Assembly (NCBI RefSeq): GCF_016801865.2
Contig: NC_068939.1
Coordinates: 183,682,053 to 183,746,052 of the forward strand
Reading direction: 5' to 3'
DNA from: Culex pipiens pallens
Lineage: Eukaryota; Arthropoda; Insecta; Diptera; Culicidae
Length of the DNA stretch: 64,000 nt
The translations under genes were made by a program, and so were the position numbers. Below the pieces are notes generated by a model. That model had not been told where the DNA came from. It saw only the letters and a list, made by a program, of their open reading frames with translations, and did no database searches. This document shows, one piece after another, positions 45,176 through 55,402 of this stretch. Within the stretch, counting starts at the first letter, position 1; each line of letters starts with the position of its first letter.

Positions 45176-47253
45176 TTTTTTTTTATTTTGTATGGTTCAT
45201 TTTACAACTTCTTAGATAGATCTGATAGCCATACAAATTGGTATGTGTCCCAAAATTCTTTCTAAACCCTCACTTTGAGGAAATGGATTCTGGAAAACTC
45301 ATACCACAAATTGCCAGAAGCAACATCTCGAATGCAAAGGGTAACAAATTGGACGAGAAGATAAACTACTTTTGCCAACTGCATTCTAGGAACATTTCTG
45401 AAATTATGAATCGTATGCTAAAGGACCATCCTCCCAGGAAATCTCCGAAGCAGAGACGGGTCGGGGTCCGCTTCACCTGTTTGTTTGCATCTAATGTGAC
45501 ATTATCACCCCGGTTCGTTCTGTCTGATGTTTCTGGGTACACCTCCCCCTTAGGATGTCCCCAGAGACAGGACACTGTGTCGCATTCTAACGAGACGACA
45601 GGAAAAACCATCCCATTCCCATTCCATTCCGACCGTGTCCCCGGGTTTTCAATTTGCATGATGCACATAACACGGAATGGAACTGGCAATCAACTTTATG
45701 AGCACCCCGGCAAAAGCCACATATCTTGTGTCGTTTTGTGCTGTGCTGACTTCTTCTCCTCCAGTGGCAACTTGTGGCGAAAAAAGGAAGGGCGTGTTTC
45801 TTTCAAACTCAGCGCCAAGTCATAGCTCACGGAGCAGCCACCATTCCAAACCACCTCTTCTAATACCCACAGCACACACAACACCCTATGGCTGGTCGGT
45901 CGGACTCTCTTCAAACCAACCAACCAAGCAGCTCGGCAGCAAAAATGGCAGAAGCAGCAGCAGCACATCAGGAGTCAAGTGAAAGAAATATGAGATTGTT
46001 ATCTCGAAGAATGATTACGTGCTGCTGTTAGCATTTATTAGGTCTTGAAGTGGTTTTTCGCTTTCGGGCTGGATGACGAACGGGGTAGGTCCTCTGACAT
46101 GGCCCCACCTCACCTCACCTACTGCGGAGTCAAAGCCGAGGATTATGAGCTTTATCAAGATATATTGGATTAGAAACAGTCTATTATTGCCGGTTTCTCG
46201 AAGCGAGCGAAGCCAAAACCGTTCGGGGACGGTTCATTACGTTCTGGAAAGCTGGAAAGCTCGCTCGCTCACTCTCCAACTCGTGCTAGTATAAAGAGTG
46301 GAAAATGAACGAGCTTTAATGAGTACATTGCAATCATACACACATACACAAACACACACACACACTGTTGCTAGTGGGGAAAGTCGGACAAGGTTAACTA
46401 TGGGAACGTTAATTATGCGTTGTATGATCGGTTGTTTTAGTATGATTAAGTAATGTGCAATACAGTAATTCTCTAAGTTTTAGCAAATCAACTGTCTTCT
46501 GTTTTTTTTTTATTTGGTTGCATGGATTTTGTTTTCGTAAAAAAATATATTTTTTATTAAAAAACTTATATTTTTGTTGTTGATCGGACTGGAAAATTAA
46601 ACAAAATCTTTAGGCTGATGCAAATAAATAAAAATTAATCCCAAATTTTCTTGAAAGATCACAAAATGGTTAATACAGCACTGCAGTTATGCTAAACTTA
46701 AAAAATCTAAATATCAATGAATTTATGAAAATAATGTTTTTTCCTAAAATGTTATCTTTTACCGATCTGTGGTCCCAAAATTGAAGATTTGTACAATTTT
46801 TATTTTTCCATCAGACAATTCATGTCTGGCCATTGCAAATTTGATTTCAAGTGTCTGTATCCACCCCTTCAAAATATCCTCGAAAAATCAGGGGGCAATC
46901 ATCGCTAAAAAATAAAATTTGTATTGAAAAACTTGTACAATCGATTGGAAACTATTTACACTGAAATAAAAAAAAGTACCGAATTCCTAAATTCTAGGAA
47001 TTTTGCCTCCTTTCCTTAATAAGTAATCCAAAAAACCCGATTACTACACCCAAAGGAAATATATAGCTCAAAATCTGCAGCAGTGGATTACATTTTATAA
47101 CAGTTTTTGCAGCAAGCTCATAGCTCAATTTTGCCCGCGTGTAAACATGTAAGCGATCTGCAGTTCTCACCAACACATAGAATGCTGGCGCGTCCCCGCG
47201 CAACACTCCAGAGAGAACAATATGTTCGCGCTCTGTCCCTCACAATTCATCAA
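45176..47253. other. Unique then AT-rich noncoding sequence
   Basis: 45230-46420 is higher-GC. The 195-codon frame at 45238-45825 lacks motifs and has an opposing overlapping frame. A CA-rich microsatellite lies at about 46339-46367. About 46430-46980 is AT-rich. GGCCATTGCAAATTTGATT near 46830 resembles a decayed family D tip. Confidence 0.35.
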
Positions 47254-47712
47254 GCGTCCATGGCGCGGTGGTAGCGTGTCGGATCAGCAACCTAGAAGTT
47301 GATGGTTCAATCCTCGTTCTGTTAAGATTTTTTTTCTGCAATACAATCAATCAGCCGTCGGTAATGTAAGCGGATGATTCTGGGTTCGATTCCCATCTGC
47401 TGCAACCTTCCATCGGATGAGGAAGTAAAATGTCGGTCCCGGCCTTGGTTGTTAGGCCGTTAAGTCATTCCAGGTGTAGGAGTCGTCTCCATGCCATAAG
47501 TACAAACAACACACCAAACCAAGCCTACTCCGGTGGAATCGCTGGCGGCGGTTGGACTCGCAATCCAAAGGTCGTCAGTTCAAACACTGGGGTAGAAGGT
47601 TCCTTGGAGTAGAAATAGGTTTGGGTGCTCTCCCCATTCAAGCCTTCGGACTTCTAGGTTCGAGCAGAAACTTGCAATAGAGACCACAAAAGACCCGGGG
47701 GTCGTTAATGTG
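47254..47712 (+). mobile_element. Composite SINE with three tRNA-like modules
   Basis: In one orientation: a first module (47254-47325; TGGCGCGGTGGTAGCG, GGTTCAATCC), the 3' half of a Thr-like module (to 47403; TGTAAGCGGATGATTCTGGG, TTCGATTCCCATCTGCTGC), a body shared with 37577-37782 (GGAAGTAAAATGTCGGTCCC; CCAGGTGTAGGAGTCGTCT), then a third module (about 47530-47590) with a perfect anticodon stem TTGGA-CTCGCAA-TCCAA, and an end near AAAGACCCGGGGGTCGTTAA. No target duplication was found. Culex is known to carry multi-tRNA SINEs such as Twin; this differs from the tandem tRNA-Arg plan described for Twin. Confidence 0.65.
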
Positions 47713-49866
47713 GATGGTTTGATTTTTTGTAATACTTTAATATCATTGCTTTTAAACAGTTAATGATTTAAAAATCGAAAATATTGTTCTCAATTTTGAA
47801 GCGACATGTTTTTGATTTAGAAACTATCACATGTTTTGTCAAATTATTCAACAATAAGTTTATGGATTCGCTCACAAGATTTTTTATCCACGATAGGATC
47901 AAATTACAATGTCCTAGCTCAAATGTGACCAACCACGCTCCAATCGGTTGACAATCGATAGAAATGATGTTACGAACTTGTTGCAAATATGTACATGGTT
48001 CAAATAACAGTAGGTGAGCATTGTATTAAAATTGTGCATTGTTAAATGCTAATTCAAGTTAGCTCTACAGCTTCGTAAATCAAAGCAATTTTGAAACAAA
48101 ACACGCCACAAATTGAAAACCTCACTCCATCCGGTAAACTAACAATCCCACTAGCTTCCTGCCAGCCCACATCCACTTCCTGTGTGCTACGTACGTTGGG
48201 GGTGGTTGTTATTGATCAGGCACGTGCACTGCACAAAATGGTACACTGCCACTCGACTCATCCTCTGCTCAGCCCCTCTCCTCGCCCCGTGAAGGGAGTG
48301 AAACGATGATTCGAAATGCCATAAATTTACATTCGCAAATTGGCTAAACACGAAGGGAAAAGCTGCTCGGAGATTTTTCCTTATCGTGTTGGCTCCATTC
48401 TTGGTGCTTTGGATAGTCTTCCGATTGTCTTGCAGCCAGGATTTGCCCTGCCGGGGGAAAAAGTCAGAAAGAAATGAAAGGAAAACTCTCACAGTCGTAT
48501 TAATAAATTGAAAAATGAAAATTCAATTTGCCTTTTTGATAACGAGCCAAAGTTTGCCTTTCATTTTACCTATTTCCAAAAGGCAATTTTTTCAGGACAC
48601 ACATACAGAGAGATATCCAAACACTTTTCAATAACAATGGGAGGATTTTCCATTTTGGCGATGACTGAAGGGTAGTTGAAACGGTATTGCCTTTTTTCTT
48701 GGACTGGTCCTGCACAGACAAAGTGATATCTGACGGGTGCACACAAAGAGCGGATTAATTGCTCCACCAGAGATTCAATTGTAATATTTTAATTAAAAAC
48801 TGAAACTATTTTCGATTTCTTTTTAATCCCTCCTCTAATCCGTTTTATTTGAAGAGTTGAAAGCTACCGAATTCCACCGACGATGAGGAGAAAAATGCTT
48901 CGACTTAATTCTTATCGCTGCTTTTTTCCACTCAAGATCTCCGCACCCAGATCAAATGAGATTCTCAGCTCAATCCATCATATCTCAAACTCGATGGCAG
49001 TCCGGAGCTTACAACTTTGCACTATAGTATCACCGTTTGCTCGTGGAATTCGATTAGAGTGCGTGTCGTTCGTGCTACGAAGACAAATGATTCCAGATGA
49101 GGGCGGTTTGGTTTTTTGAAACATCTTTCGAGAGGCAACTACGTCTCCAGAGGTCGGATATCTGTCAGAAACAAGAGCTATGTTTGAGAAGTGAAAAAAA
49201 AAACTCCGTAGGCGAATGCATCTTTGTCGGAAAGGGCGGCATCATCACAGATAAGAAAAGGTATCAACCTATTCGGTCTTGTCTTGGTATTACTTGTTGA
49301 CTAGTTTTAATTTTTATCAACAAGGTTTATCAAAAGGCTTTGATTTTAATATCTGACAAATTACTTTTAAAATTTGTTTTATTCAAATTATGATTTAAGG
49401 TCAAAAAGGGTTCAGGGTTCAGGGTTAATTTATGCTTAGCATACTTGTTGATGAGGAGCGCAAAACATGCCAAGGATCAAGGAACAGCGACCCAATGATG
49501 CAAAGTTTGTGGGGTTGATTATATCTCGATATGCATAAAACACCTGAAGCGCGCAAAAAAATGCTATGGCGGTAGCAGCCAGAACGTGGGCTAATATGAA
49601 ATCTTTGTAGGGTGGTATGTAGTGGGGTTATGACTTGAAAGTTTTTTTTTCAATTTTGCTTCTAACATGAAATATTTTTGGAGTTATTCTCCCAAAAATA
49701 AATGTATGTTTTAGAAGTTTATTTTTTGTGTCTTTTTTTAAACTTTGTGTGTATCTTTTCAATAACCAAAGAAGAAATTTTGCATCATTTGTTCGTCCAA
49801 ACATGTCTCAAAACGACATTGGCAGCAGTCCATACAAAATGGATATTTAAATATTCAAAAACAATA
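47713..49866. other. Mostly unique noncoding sequence; family F remnant at end
   Basis: 48080-49300 is higher-GC without supported exons. Near 49745-49866 the order AATTTTGCATCATTTGTTCG, CATACAAAATGGATATTT shows an old family F relative, which continues beyond the MITE at 49867-50011 as AATCAATTTGGTATCTTCGG. Confidence 0.35.
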
Positions 49867-50011
49867 CCGTAGTAACAGTTCAATAGAACGAATCTGCGTT
49901 TGTAAACAAGCAGACTATCCCTTTTGCTTAAGTGACAGTTCACGTCAAGTAAGAGGGGGATAGACTGCTTGTTTACAATCGCAGATTCGCCCTATTGAAC
50001 TGTTACTACGG
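49867..50011. mobile_element. 145-bp hairpin MITE with 4-bp flanking repeat
   Basis: Arms of about 55 bp are near-exact inverses: CCGTAGTAACAGTTCAATAG against the right end CTATTGAACTGTTACTACGG. AATA flanks both sides (49863-49866 and 50012-50015). It interrupts an old family F copy, whose two halves can be rejoined by eye, which confirms the insertion. Confidence 0.8.
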
Positions 50012-50398
50012 AATATCTCTAATCAATTTGGTATCTTCGGCAAGGTTTAAGATATTGCATAGGGCTTCTCAGAAAAAATGTTACACTCTTAAAAAAATTA
50101 CCCAATTCGACTTTTTAAATAAATTTTTTTTAGGTTATGTATTGAATGACGAAAAAATGCATCATTTGCGCTACAGCACAGCTAGTCAAAATTCATTCCA
50201 CAGTGCACAGTGTGATTCAAAAATTTTATTTTTGCGGCATGACGAGATAGCGCTTCGGTGTCTTCAGAAAAGTAGTAGGGAAAGCCATTTTGAGCAATTT
50301 TACTAAATCACACAAAGGTTTTTATCAAAACGGGAAGTCTCTAGAGTAATTTTTGTGATTTAAGTTAAGGTGTTTATAAATAATGAGTTTTTTTATTT

Positions 50399-51650
50399 GG
50401 GTAATTCTCCGCCAACTCACACAGCAGTTGCCCCGACCCCTCTCCGATTTGTGAAACTTTGTGCTAAGGGGTAACTATTGTCCCTGATCACGAATCCGAG
50501 GTCCGTTTTTTGATATCTCGTGACGGAGGGACGGTACGACCCCTTTCATTTTTGAACATGCGAAAAAAGAGGTGTTTTCAATAATTTGCAGCCTGAAACG
50601 GTGATGAGATAGAAATTTGGTGTCAAACGGACTTTTATGTAAAATTAGACGCCCGATTTAATGGCGTACTAAGAATTCCGAAAAACGTATTTTTCATCGA
50701 TAAAAACACTAAAAAAGTTTTAAAAATTCTCCCATTTTCCGTTACTCGACTGTAAAATTTTTTTGGGCATGTCATTCAAAGGGAAATTAATGTACTTTTC
50801 AAATCTACATTGACCCAGAAGGGTCATTTTTTCATTTAGAACAAAATTTTTCATTTTAAAATTCCGTGTTTTGTCTAACTTTGCAGGGTAATTTTTTAGA
50901 GTGTAAATATGTTCTACAAAGTTGTAGAGCAGAAAATTACAAAAATATATGTAAACATAAGGGGTTTGCTTATAAACATCACGAGTTATCGCGATTTACC
51001 GAAAAAAAGTTTTGAAAAAGTTGGTCGTCGTCGATCATGGCCGTTCATCGTCACCCGCGACAGACACGGACAACGAAACAAAGAGAAACGCAAAAAGTAA
51101 CTTTTTCTAAACTTTTTTTTCGTAAAAACGCGATAACTCGTGATGTTATAAGCAAACCCCTTAAGTTTATACATCATTTTTTTTTGTAATTGTTTGCTTT
51201 ACAACTTTGTAGAACATATTTACACTCTAAAAAATTACCCTGCAAAGTTAGAAAAAACACAAAGTTTTAAAATGAAATTTTTTTTTCCAAATGAAAAAAT
51301 GACCCTTCTGGGTCAATGTAGATTCGAAAAGTACATGAAATTTCCCTTTAAATTAAATGTTCCAAATTTTTTTACAGTCTAGTAACGGAGTTTTTAAAAC
51401 TTTTTTAGTGTTTTTTTCGATGAAAAATACGTTTTTTTTGGAATTCTTAGTACGCCATTAAATCGGGCGTCTAATTTTACATAAAAGCCCCTTTGACACC
51501 AAATTTCTATCCCATCACCGTTTCAGGCTGCAAATTTTTGAAAAACACCTCTTTTTTCGCATGTTCTAAAATGAAAGGGGTCGTACCGTCCCTCCGTCAC
51601 GAGATATCAAAAAACGGACCTCAGATTCGTGATCAGGGGCAAAAGTTAAG
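50399..51650. mobile_element. Foldback family E, nearly complete
   Basis: The left arm (50399-51003) and right arm (about 51110-51650) are inverted copies over about 550 bp; AAGCAAACCCCTTA and ACGAGTTATCGCG mark the inner ends. The left tip is GGGTAATTCTCCGCCAACTC; the right tip is lost. A ~100-bp GC-richer loop (GGTCGTCGTCGATCATGG) differs from the arms. No transposase is present. Confidence 0.75.
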
Positions 51651-52269
51651 CAGAGTTCATCAAAAAACACATTTCTTTTCCAAGAGAACGAAAATCGGAT
51701 CTTTAAAACGAAGGTTGTGGCCTAAATACGACAAAAAAACCGCCATTTTGAAATATCAATACAAATCCACACAATTATAAAAAAAAACTTTTCTTTTACC
51801 ACAGCTACAACTTTTTGTAAATTTTTGGGCCCTTCTAGAAAATTGTAGAGCTTGTTAAAATGAACAGTTTTATTCTTGAAAAACGAATATTGGACAATTC
51901 TGTAACAAGTTATGGGCAAAAAAAGATTTAAAAATGCTAAGTTTTAATTAAAAGAAAATGAGTTGAACAAAAACGAAGCAAATACTTTCAGAATTGTTCA
52001 AGAGTGAAATCAAACTCCTCTCAGAACGACGTTCCCTTCAACTTTTCTGTAGATATTATATCGTCATCCCTCAGAAATAACAATTTTGAACCACCCTATA
52101 ATGTGTACCACTCTTATGTCCACCAAACCAAAAGATGTCCCAAGGTCACTAGGTCACCAGATTCAATTATCCGAAGGACTCGGGAAAAATTTTCTTGGGG
52201 TAATCAAAACTTCGGATAATCGAATCACAAATTTTTTTTCATTGTCTAATTTTTTATTGTCGAGCTTAA

Positions 52270-53002
52270 CACTCAAACGCTCGGGTAGTCATTTGACCCC
52301 TATTTTTTTTCTTAAAAATCTCATAACTTTTGGTAGATTTGACCAATTTGGATGCTTCCGGTTGCAAAAGATCCAGATTTGTCTATATTTTGAACTGTCA
52401 GATGGGGGACAAATATGGTCCACTTTTACCGGAGATATTCCGGATTCCGTTGGGGTACCTCGACCCTCCTATTTGGGGTTCGGGTAAATATAACAATAAC
52501 TTTTTCACAGAACAATGCCGGAAATGATGCAAAACTTCAAGGCATCATCCTAATGCATCATCATGCATAGATACATGACATGGTCAAGACCTTCGGGCAC
52601 CGGAACAGGTTCCAACCGGAAACGGTTCACTGAGCTGATGTAGATGGGTCCCCAACTGGAACCGGCTCCGGTGCCCCGTAGGACTTAACCATGTCAATTA
52701 TTTTTGCAGGATGATGTATTAGGATGATGCCTTGAAGTTTTGCATCATTTCCGGCATTGTTCTGTGAAAAAGTTATTGTTATATTTGCCTAAACCCCAAA
52801 TAGGAGGGTCGAGGTACCCCAACGGAATCCGGAAAATCTCCGGTAAAAGTGGACCATATTTGTCCCCCATCTGACAGTTCAAAATATAAACAAATCTGGA
52901 TCTTTTGCAACCAGAAGCATCCAAATTGGTCAATTCTACCAAAAGTTATGAGATTTTTAAGAAAAAAAATAGGGGTCAACTGACTACCCGAGCGTTTGAG
53001 TG
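52270..53002. mobile_element. piggyBac-like foldback MITE, TTAA flanks
   Basis: TTAA lies at 52266-52269 and 53003-53006. The tips CACTCAAACGCTCGGGTAGT are exact inverses. Arms of about 300 bp (52270-52570 and 52695-53002) match closely, including GTCCCCCATCTGACAGTTCA. The central part contains CACCGGAAC / GTTCCGGTG-like inverted words. It is among the clearest TTAA elements here. Confidence 0.8.
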
Positions 53003-53109
53003 TTAATAATTTTTAAATTTAAGATTGCGGCCAAAATGGTGGTGTTGTTATATTGAAAAACACATATTATTTTTAATAGGCAAGAACACGAATTTTATAT
53101 TAAAAACAA

Positions 53110-54870
53110 CGCTCCCTCCGTGTACGCACGAGAGCATGCAGCTAGTGCTCAGTGCTCCATCGTTTTTTCGATTTTTTTCGCCGTAATTGATTGTGGTTAC
53201 CCGCGAGTTTGCTTCTCCAGCATGCCAAAGGCCGGCCGTGGCCGTGGCAGTTCGAGTGCGGCCTCGAAAAACCCGCGAAGTTCGTCTACCGGCCGTGTGC
53301 AAAAAGGTAAACAAACCAACGCCGTGTCGACTGCCATCGCGCAGGGGAGCGTGAGCGCAGAAGGAATCGACAAAAAGTTACTACACCCCGGATATGTTCC
53401 AAGATCACCAGTGCGAACCCGTTCGGGTACCTCCGGTGCCACGACCAGTGGCACATCAACATCCGCCAACATTCCCATCAGGAACGAGTTCCAGATGCTG
53501 AGCGACGACGAAGAAAACAACAACAACACCGACGGTAGCACCACTACCGACGACGACGATGACGATGTTCGTGCACGGAAAAAAGTGCCGACGCCAAAAA
53601 AGAATAATTCTCCAACGGAACGAAGACCACCTCCAATTTTTGTTTTGGACACGTTGGCGGACGATGTTGACGAGTTGCTGGAAGGCCTCGGATATTGTCT
53701 GAAAATCGGTAAGTCGGCAGTGCAAGTGATCACACTGAATAAAAAGAGCTTCGACCAGGTGTTTGAAGAATTGAAGCGTAGCAACTTCAACTTCTACACA
53801 TTCAACCCCGAGAAGCCCCCTGTTAAGGTCGTCTTGCAGGGTTATCAAGACCGTCCGATCTCCGACCTGAAGGGTCACCTTTCGGACGCCGGAATAAAAC
53901 CGCGGGAGATTAAAGTGCTCTCGCGCAAGACAACGGTAACAGGTACACACACACTGTACCTGTTGTACTTCGACCGCGGCACCGTCAAGATCCAAGACCT
54001 GCGGCGGACTAAGACGTTGGACGGTTTTTGGGTAAACTGGCGGTTTTACACCAAGAACCCGACGGACGTAGCGCAATGCCACCGTTGCCAGAAATTCGGC
54101 CACGGCTCGCGGAACTGCAACCTCCGGCCCCGCTGCGTGAAGTGCGGTGAGTCACACCTCTCGGAGGCGTGCGCACTGCCACGAAAGGCGGACTTGGGGG
54201 ACAAGGCAGAACAAACCAAGCCGCGCGTAAAGTGCGCGAACTGTGACGGTAACCATACCGGCAATTACCGCGGATGCATCGCGCGCAAGGCCTACCTCGA
54301 GGAGCAGGAAAAGAGAAAGAAGAAAGCAGCAGCGTCCCACTCTCCTCAGCGAAGTACGAGCGCAGCCGTTCCTGCAGCTGGACAGCTTACGGTTCCAGCG
54401 GAAAACTCAACGTTCCCTCCTGGTTGGGGGCGTTCGTTCGCCAGCGTGGTCGCTGCCGGTAGCGGCAGTACGGCCCAGCAAGAAGTCACCGGGGAAGATC
54501 TCTTCACCCTGCCGGAGTTCTTTGCTCTCGCGGGAGAGATGATGACGCGGTTTCGGAGCTGCCGGAACAAGGCAGAACAATTCCTGGCCCTTGGGGAACT
54601 GATGATCAAACACATCTACAAAGGATAAATTATCTGTGATCTAGATATAAGCTTTCTCTTCCTCTATCCCCTTTCCTTTGCAATTTCTGTAAGTTTTTTT
54701 TTATAGTTTTTTCTTACTCTTGCTAGTGCCTTAGTTAAAGAAATAATTTTTCCTAAATGGATTATGATGCAACACACAGCTGTAAGGAACTCCAAAACTC
54801 TGTTATGCACTTCAAAATAACTCATTGTATCTTGATTATTCACCAATAAAACCGAATTGAATTGAATTGA
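53110..54870 (+). mobile_element. Gag-only Jockey-type LINE ('half-LINE')
   Basis: A perfect 13-bp duplication, ATATTAAAAACAA, flanks it (53097-53109 and 54871-54883). The element has a ~110-bp 5' leader, one intact ORF1, a ~240-bp 3' UTR with AATAAA at 54845-54850, and a short GAATT tail. There is no endonuclease/reverse-transcriptase ORF and no scar of one. The intact duplication and frame indicate a recent, complete insertion, presumably mobilised in trans by a full-length Jockey relative. It sits inside a family C MITE. Confidence 0.85.
53222..54628 (+). CDS. Jockey-type LINE ORF1 (gag-like nucleic-acid-binding protein)
   Basis: 468 codons from the first in-frame ATG in the element (MPKAGRGRG); the frame is open upstream to 53120 but lacks ATG. 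A basic, Ser-rich N terminus (1-95) is followed by an acidic Asn/Asp tract (about 100-118), then a region like the PRE_C2HC domain of LINE gag proteins (about 200-278, with PPVKVVLQGY and WRFYTK). Three zinc knuckles follow: C286-X2-C-X4-H-X4-C299, C305-X2-C-X3-H-X4-C317 and C338-X2-C-X3-H-X6-C352. The C terminus (about 430-468) is probably helical. This order is that of Jockey-clade ORF1, which coats LINE RNA and, in some Drosophila relatives, directs it into the nucleus. GC content is much higher than the neighbourhood. No stops or frameshifts are seen. Confidence 0.9.
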   Translation: MPKAGRGRGSSSAASKNPRSSSTGRVQKGKQTNAVSTAIAQGSVSAEGIDKKLLHPGYVPRSPVRTRSGTSGATTSGTSTSANIPIRNEFQMLSDDEENNNNTDGSTTTDDDDDDVRARKKVPTPKKNNSPTERRPPPIFVLDTLADDVDELLEGLGYCLKIGKSAVQVITLNKKSFDQVFEELKRSNFNFYTFNPEKPPVKVVLQGYQDRPISDLKGHLSDAGIKPREIKVLSRKTTVTGTHTLYLLYFDRGTVKIQDLRRTKTLDGFWVNWRFYTKNPTDVAQCHRCQKFGHGSRNCNLRPRCVKCGESHLSEACALPRKADLGDKAEQTKPRVKCANCDGNHTGNYRGCIARKAYLEEQEKRKKKAAASHSPQRSTSAAVPAAGQLTVPAENSTFPPGWGRSFASVVAAGSGSTAQQEVTGEDLFTLPEFFALAGEMMTRFRSCRNKAEQFLALGELMIKHIYKG

Positions 54871-55017
54871 ATATTAAAAACAAGAAAATGAAAAAAAAAA
54901 CAAACGAACGGATTGTCCCATACCAACTTTCGGATAATTTATCTTCGGATAATCGAAATTTCGGATAATCGAGACTTCAGATAATCGAGTCTGGATTGCA
55001 TTTCGTTAACGGTGTGT

Positions 55018-55402
55018 AAAAAAAGAAGAAAGAAGAAAGAAGAAAGAAGAAAGAAGAAAGAAGAAAGAAGAAAGAAGAAAGAAGAAAGAAGAAAGAAGAA
55101 AGAAGAAAGAAGAAAGAAGAAAGAAGAAAGAAGAAAGAAGAAAGAAGAAAGAAGAAAGAAGAAAGAAGAAAGAAGAAAGAAGAAAGAAGAAAGAAGAAAG
55201 AAGAAAGAAGAAAGAAGAAAGAAGAAAGAAGAAAGAAGAAAGAAGAAAGAAGAAAGAAGAAAGAAGAAAGAAGAAAGAAGAAAGAAGAAAGAAGAAAGAA
55301 GAAAGAAGAAAGAAGAAAGAAGAAAGAAGAAAGAAGAAAGAAGAAAGAAGAAAGAAGAAAGAAGAAAGAAGAAAGAAGAAAGAAGAAAGAAGAAAGAAGA
55401 AA
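55018..55402. repeat. Heptamer microsatellite (AAAGAAG)n
   Basis: About 55 nearly perfect 7-bp units. The plus strand is pure purine. All frames are open (Lys/Arg/Glu on plus, Phe/Leu/Ser on minus), so the 149- and 134-codon frames are artefacts. It starts about 20 bp after the right tip of the family C element at 54998. Confidence 0.95.

Larger units (their letters stand above)
52152..54998. mobile_element. Family C (pogo/Tigger-like) element hosting two insertions
   Basis: The left end CCAGATTCAATTATCCGAAG and the right end, inverse of a CAATCCAGACTCGATTATC-type tip, lie 2.8 kb apart. Subtracting the nested piggyBac-like MITE (52270-53002) and the gag element (53097-54883) leaves a few hundred bp of family C sequence with CGGATAATCGA words. 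This gives a relative order: family C first, the other two later. Confidence 0.6.

Noticed and set aside
44750..45215. Phe/Cys/Ile/Tyr-repeat proteins in three frames
   Set aside because: Direct translation of the 8-bp microsatellite.
45473..45560. Possible minus-strand exon ending CAG|GTGAAG
   Set aside because: The phase required to join the exon at 42335 puts stops in frame, and no good acceptor is present.
45238..45825. 195-codon plus-strand open frame
   Set aside because: No domain or motif, and an opposing 107-codon frame covers much of it.
46108..46200. Minus-strand open segment ending at GTAG|GTGAGG, phase-compatible with the 93-nt exon
   Set aside because: The donor lies in a low-complexity CCTCACCTCACC repeat and I found no convincing acceptor.
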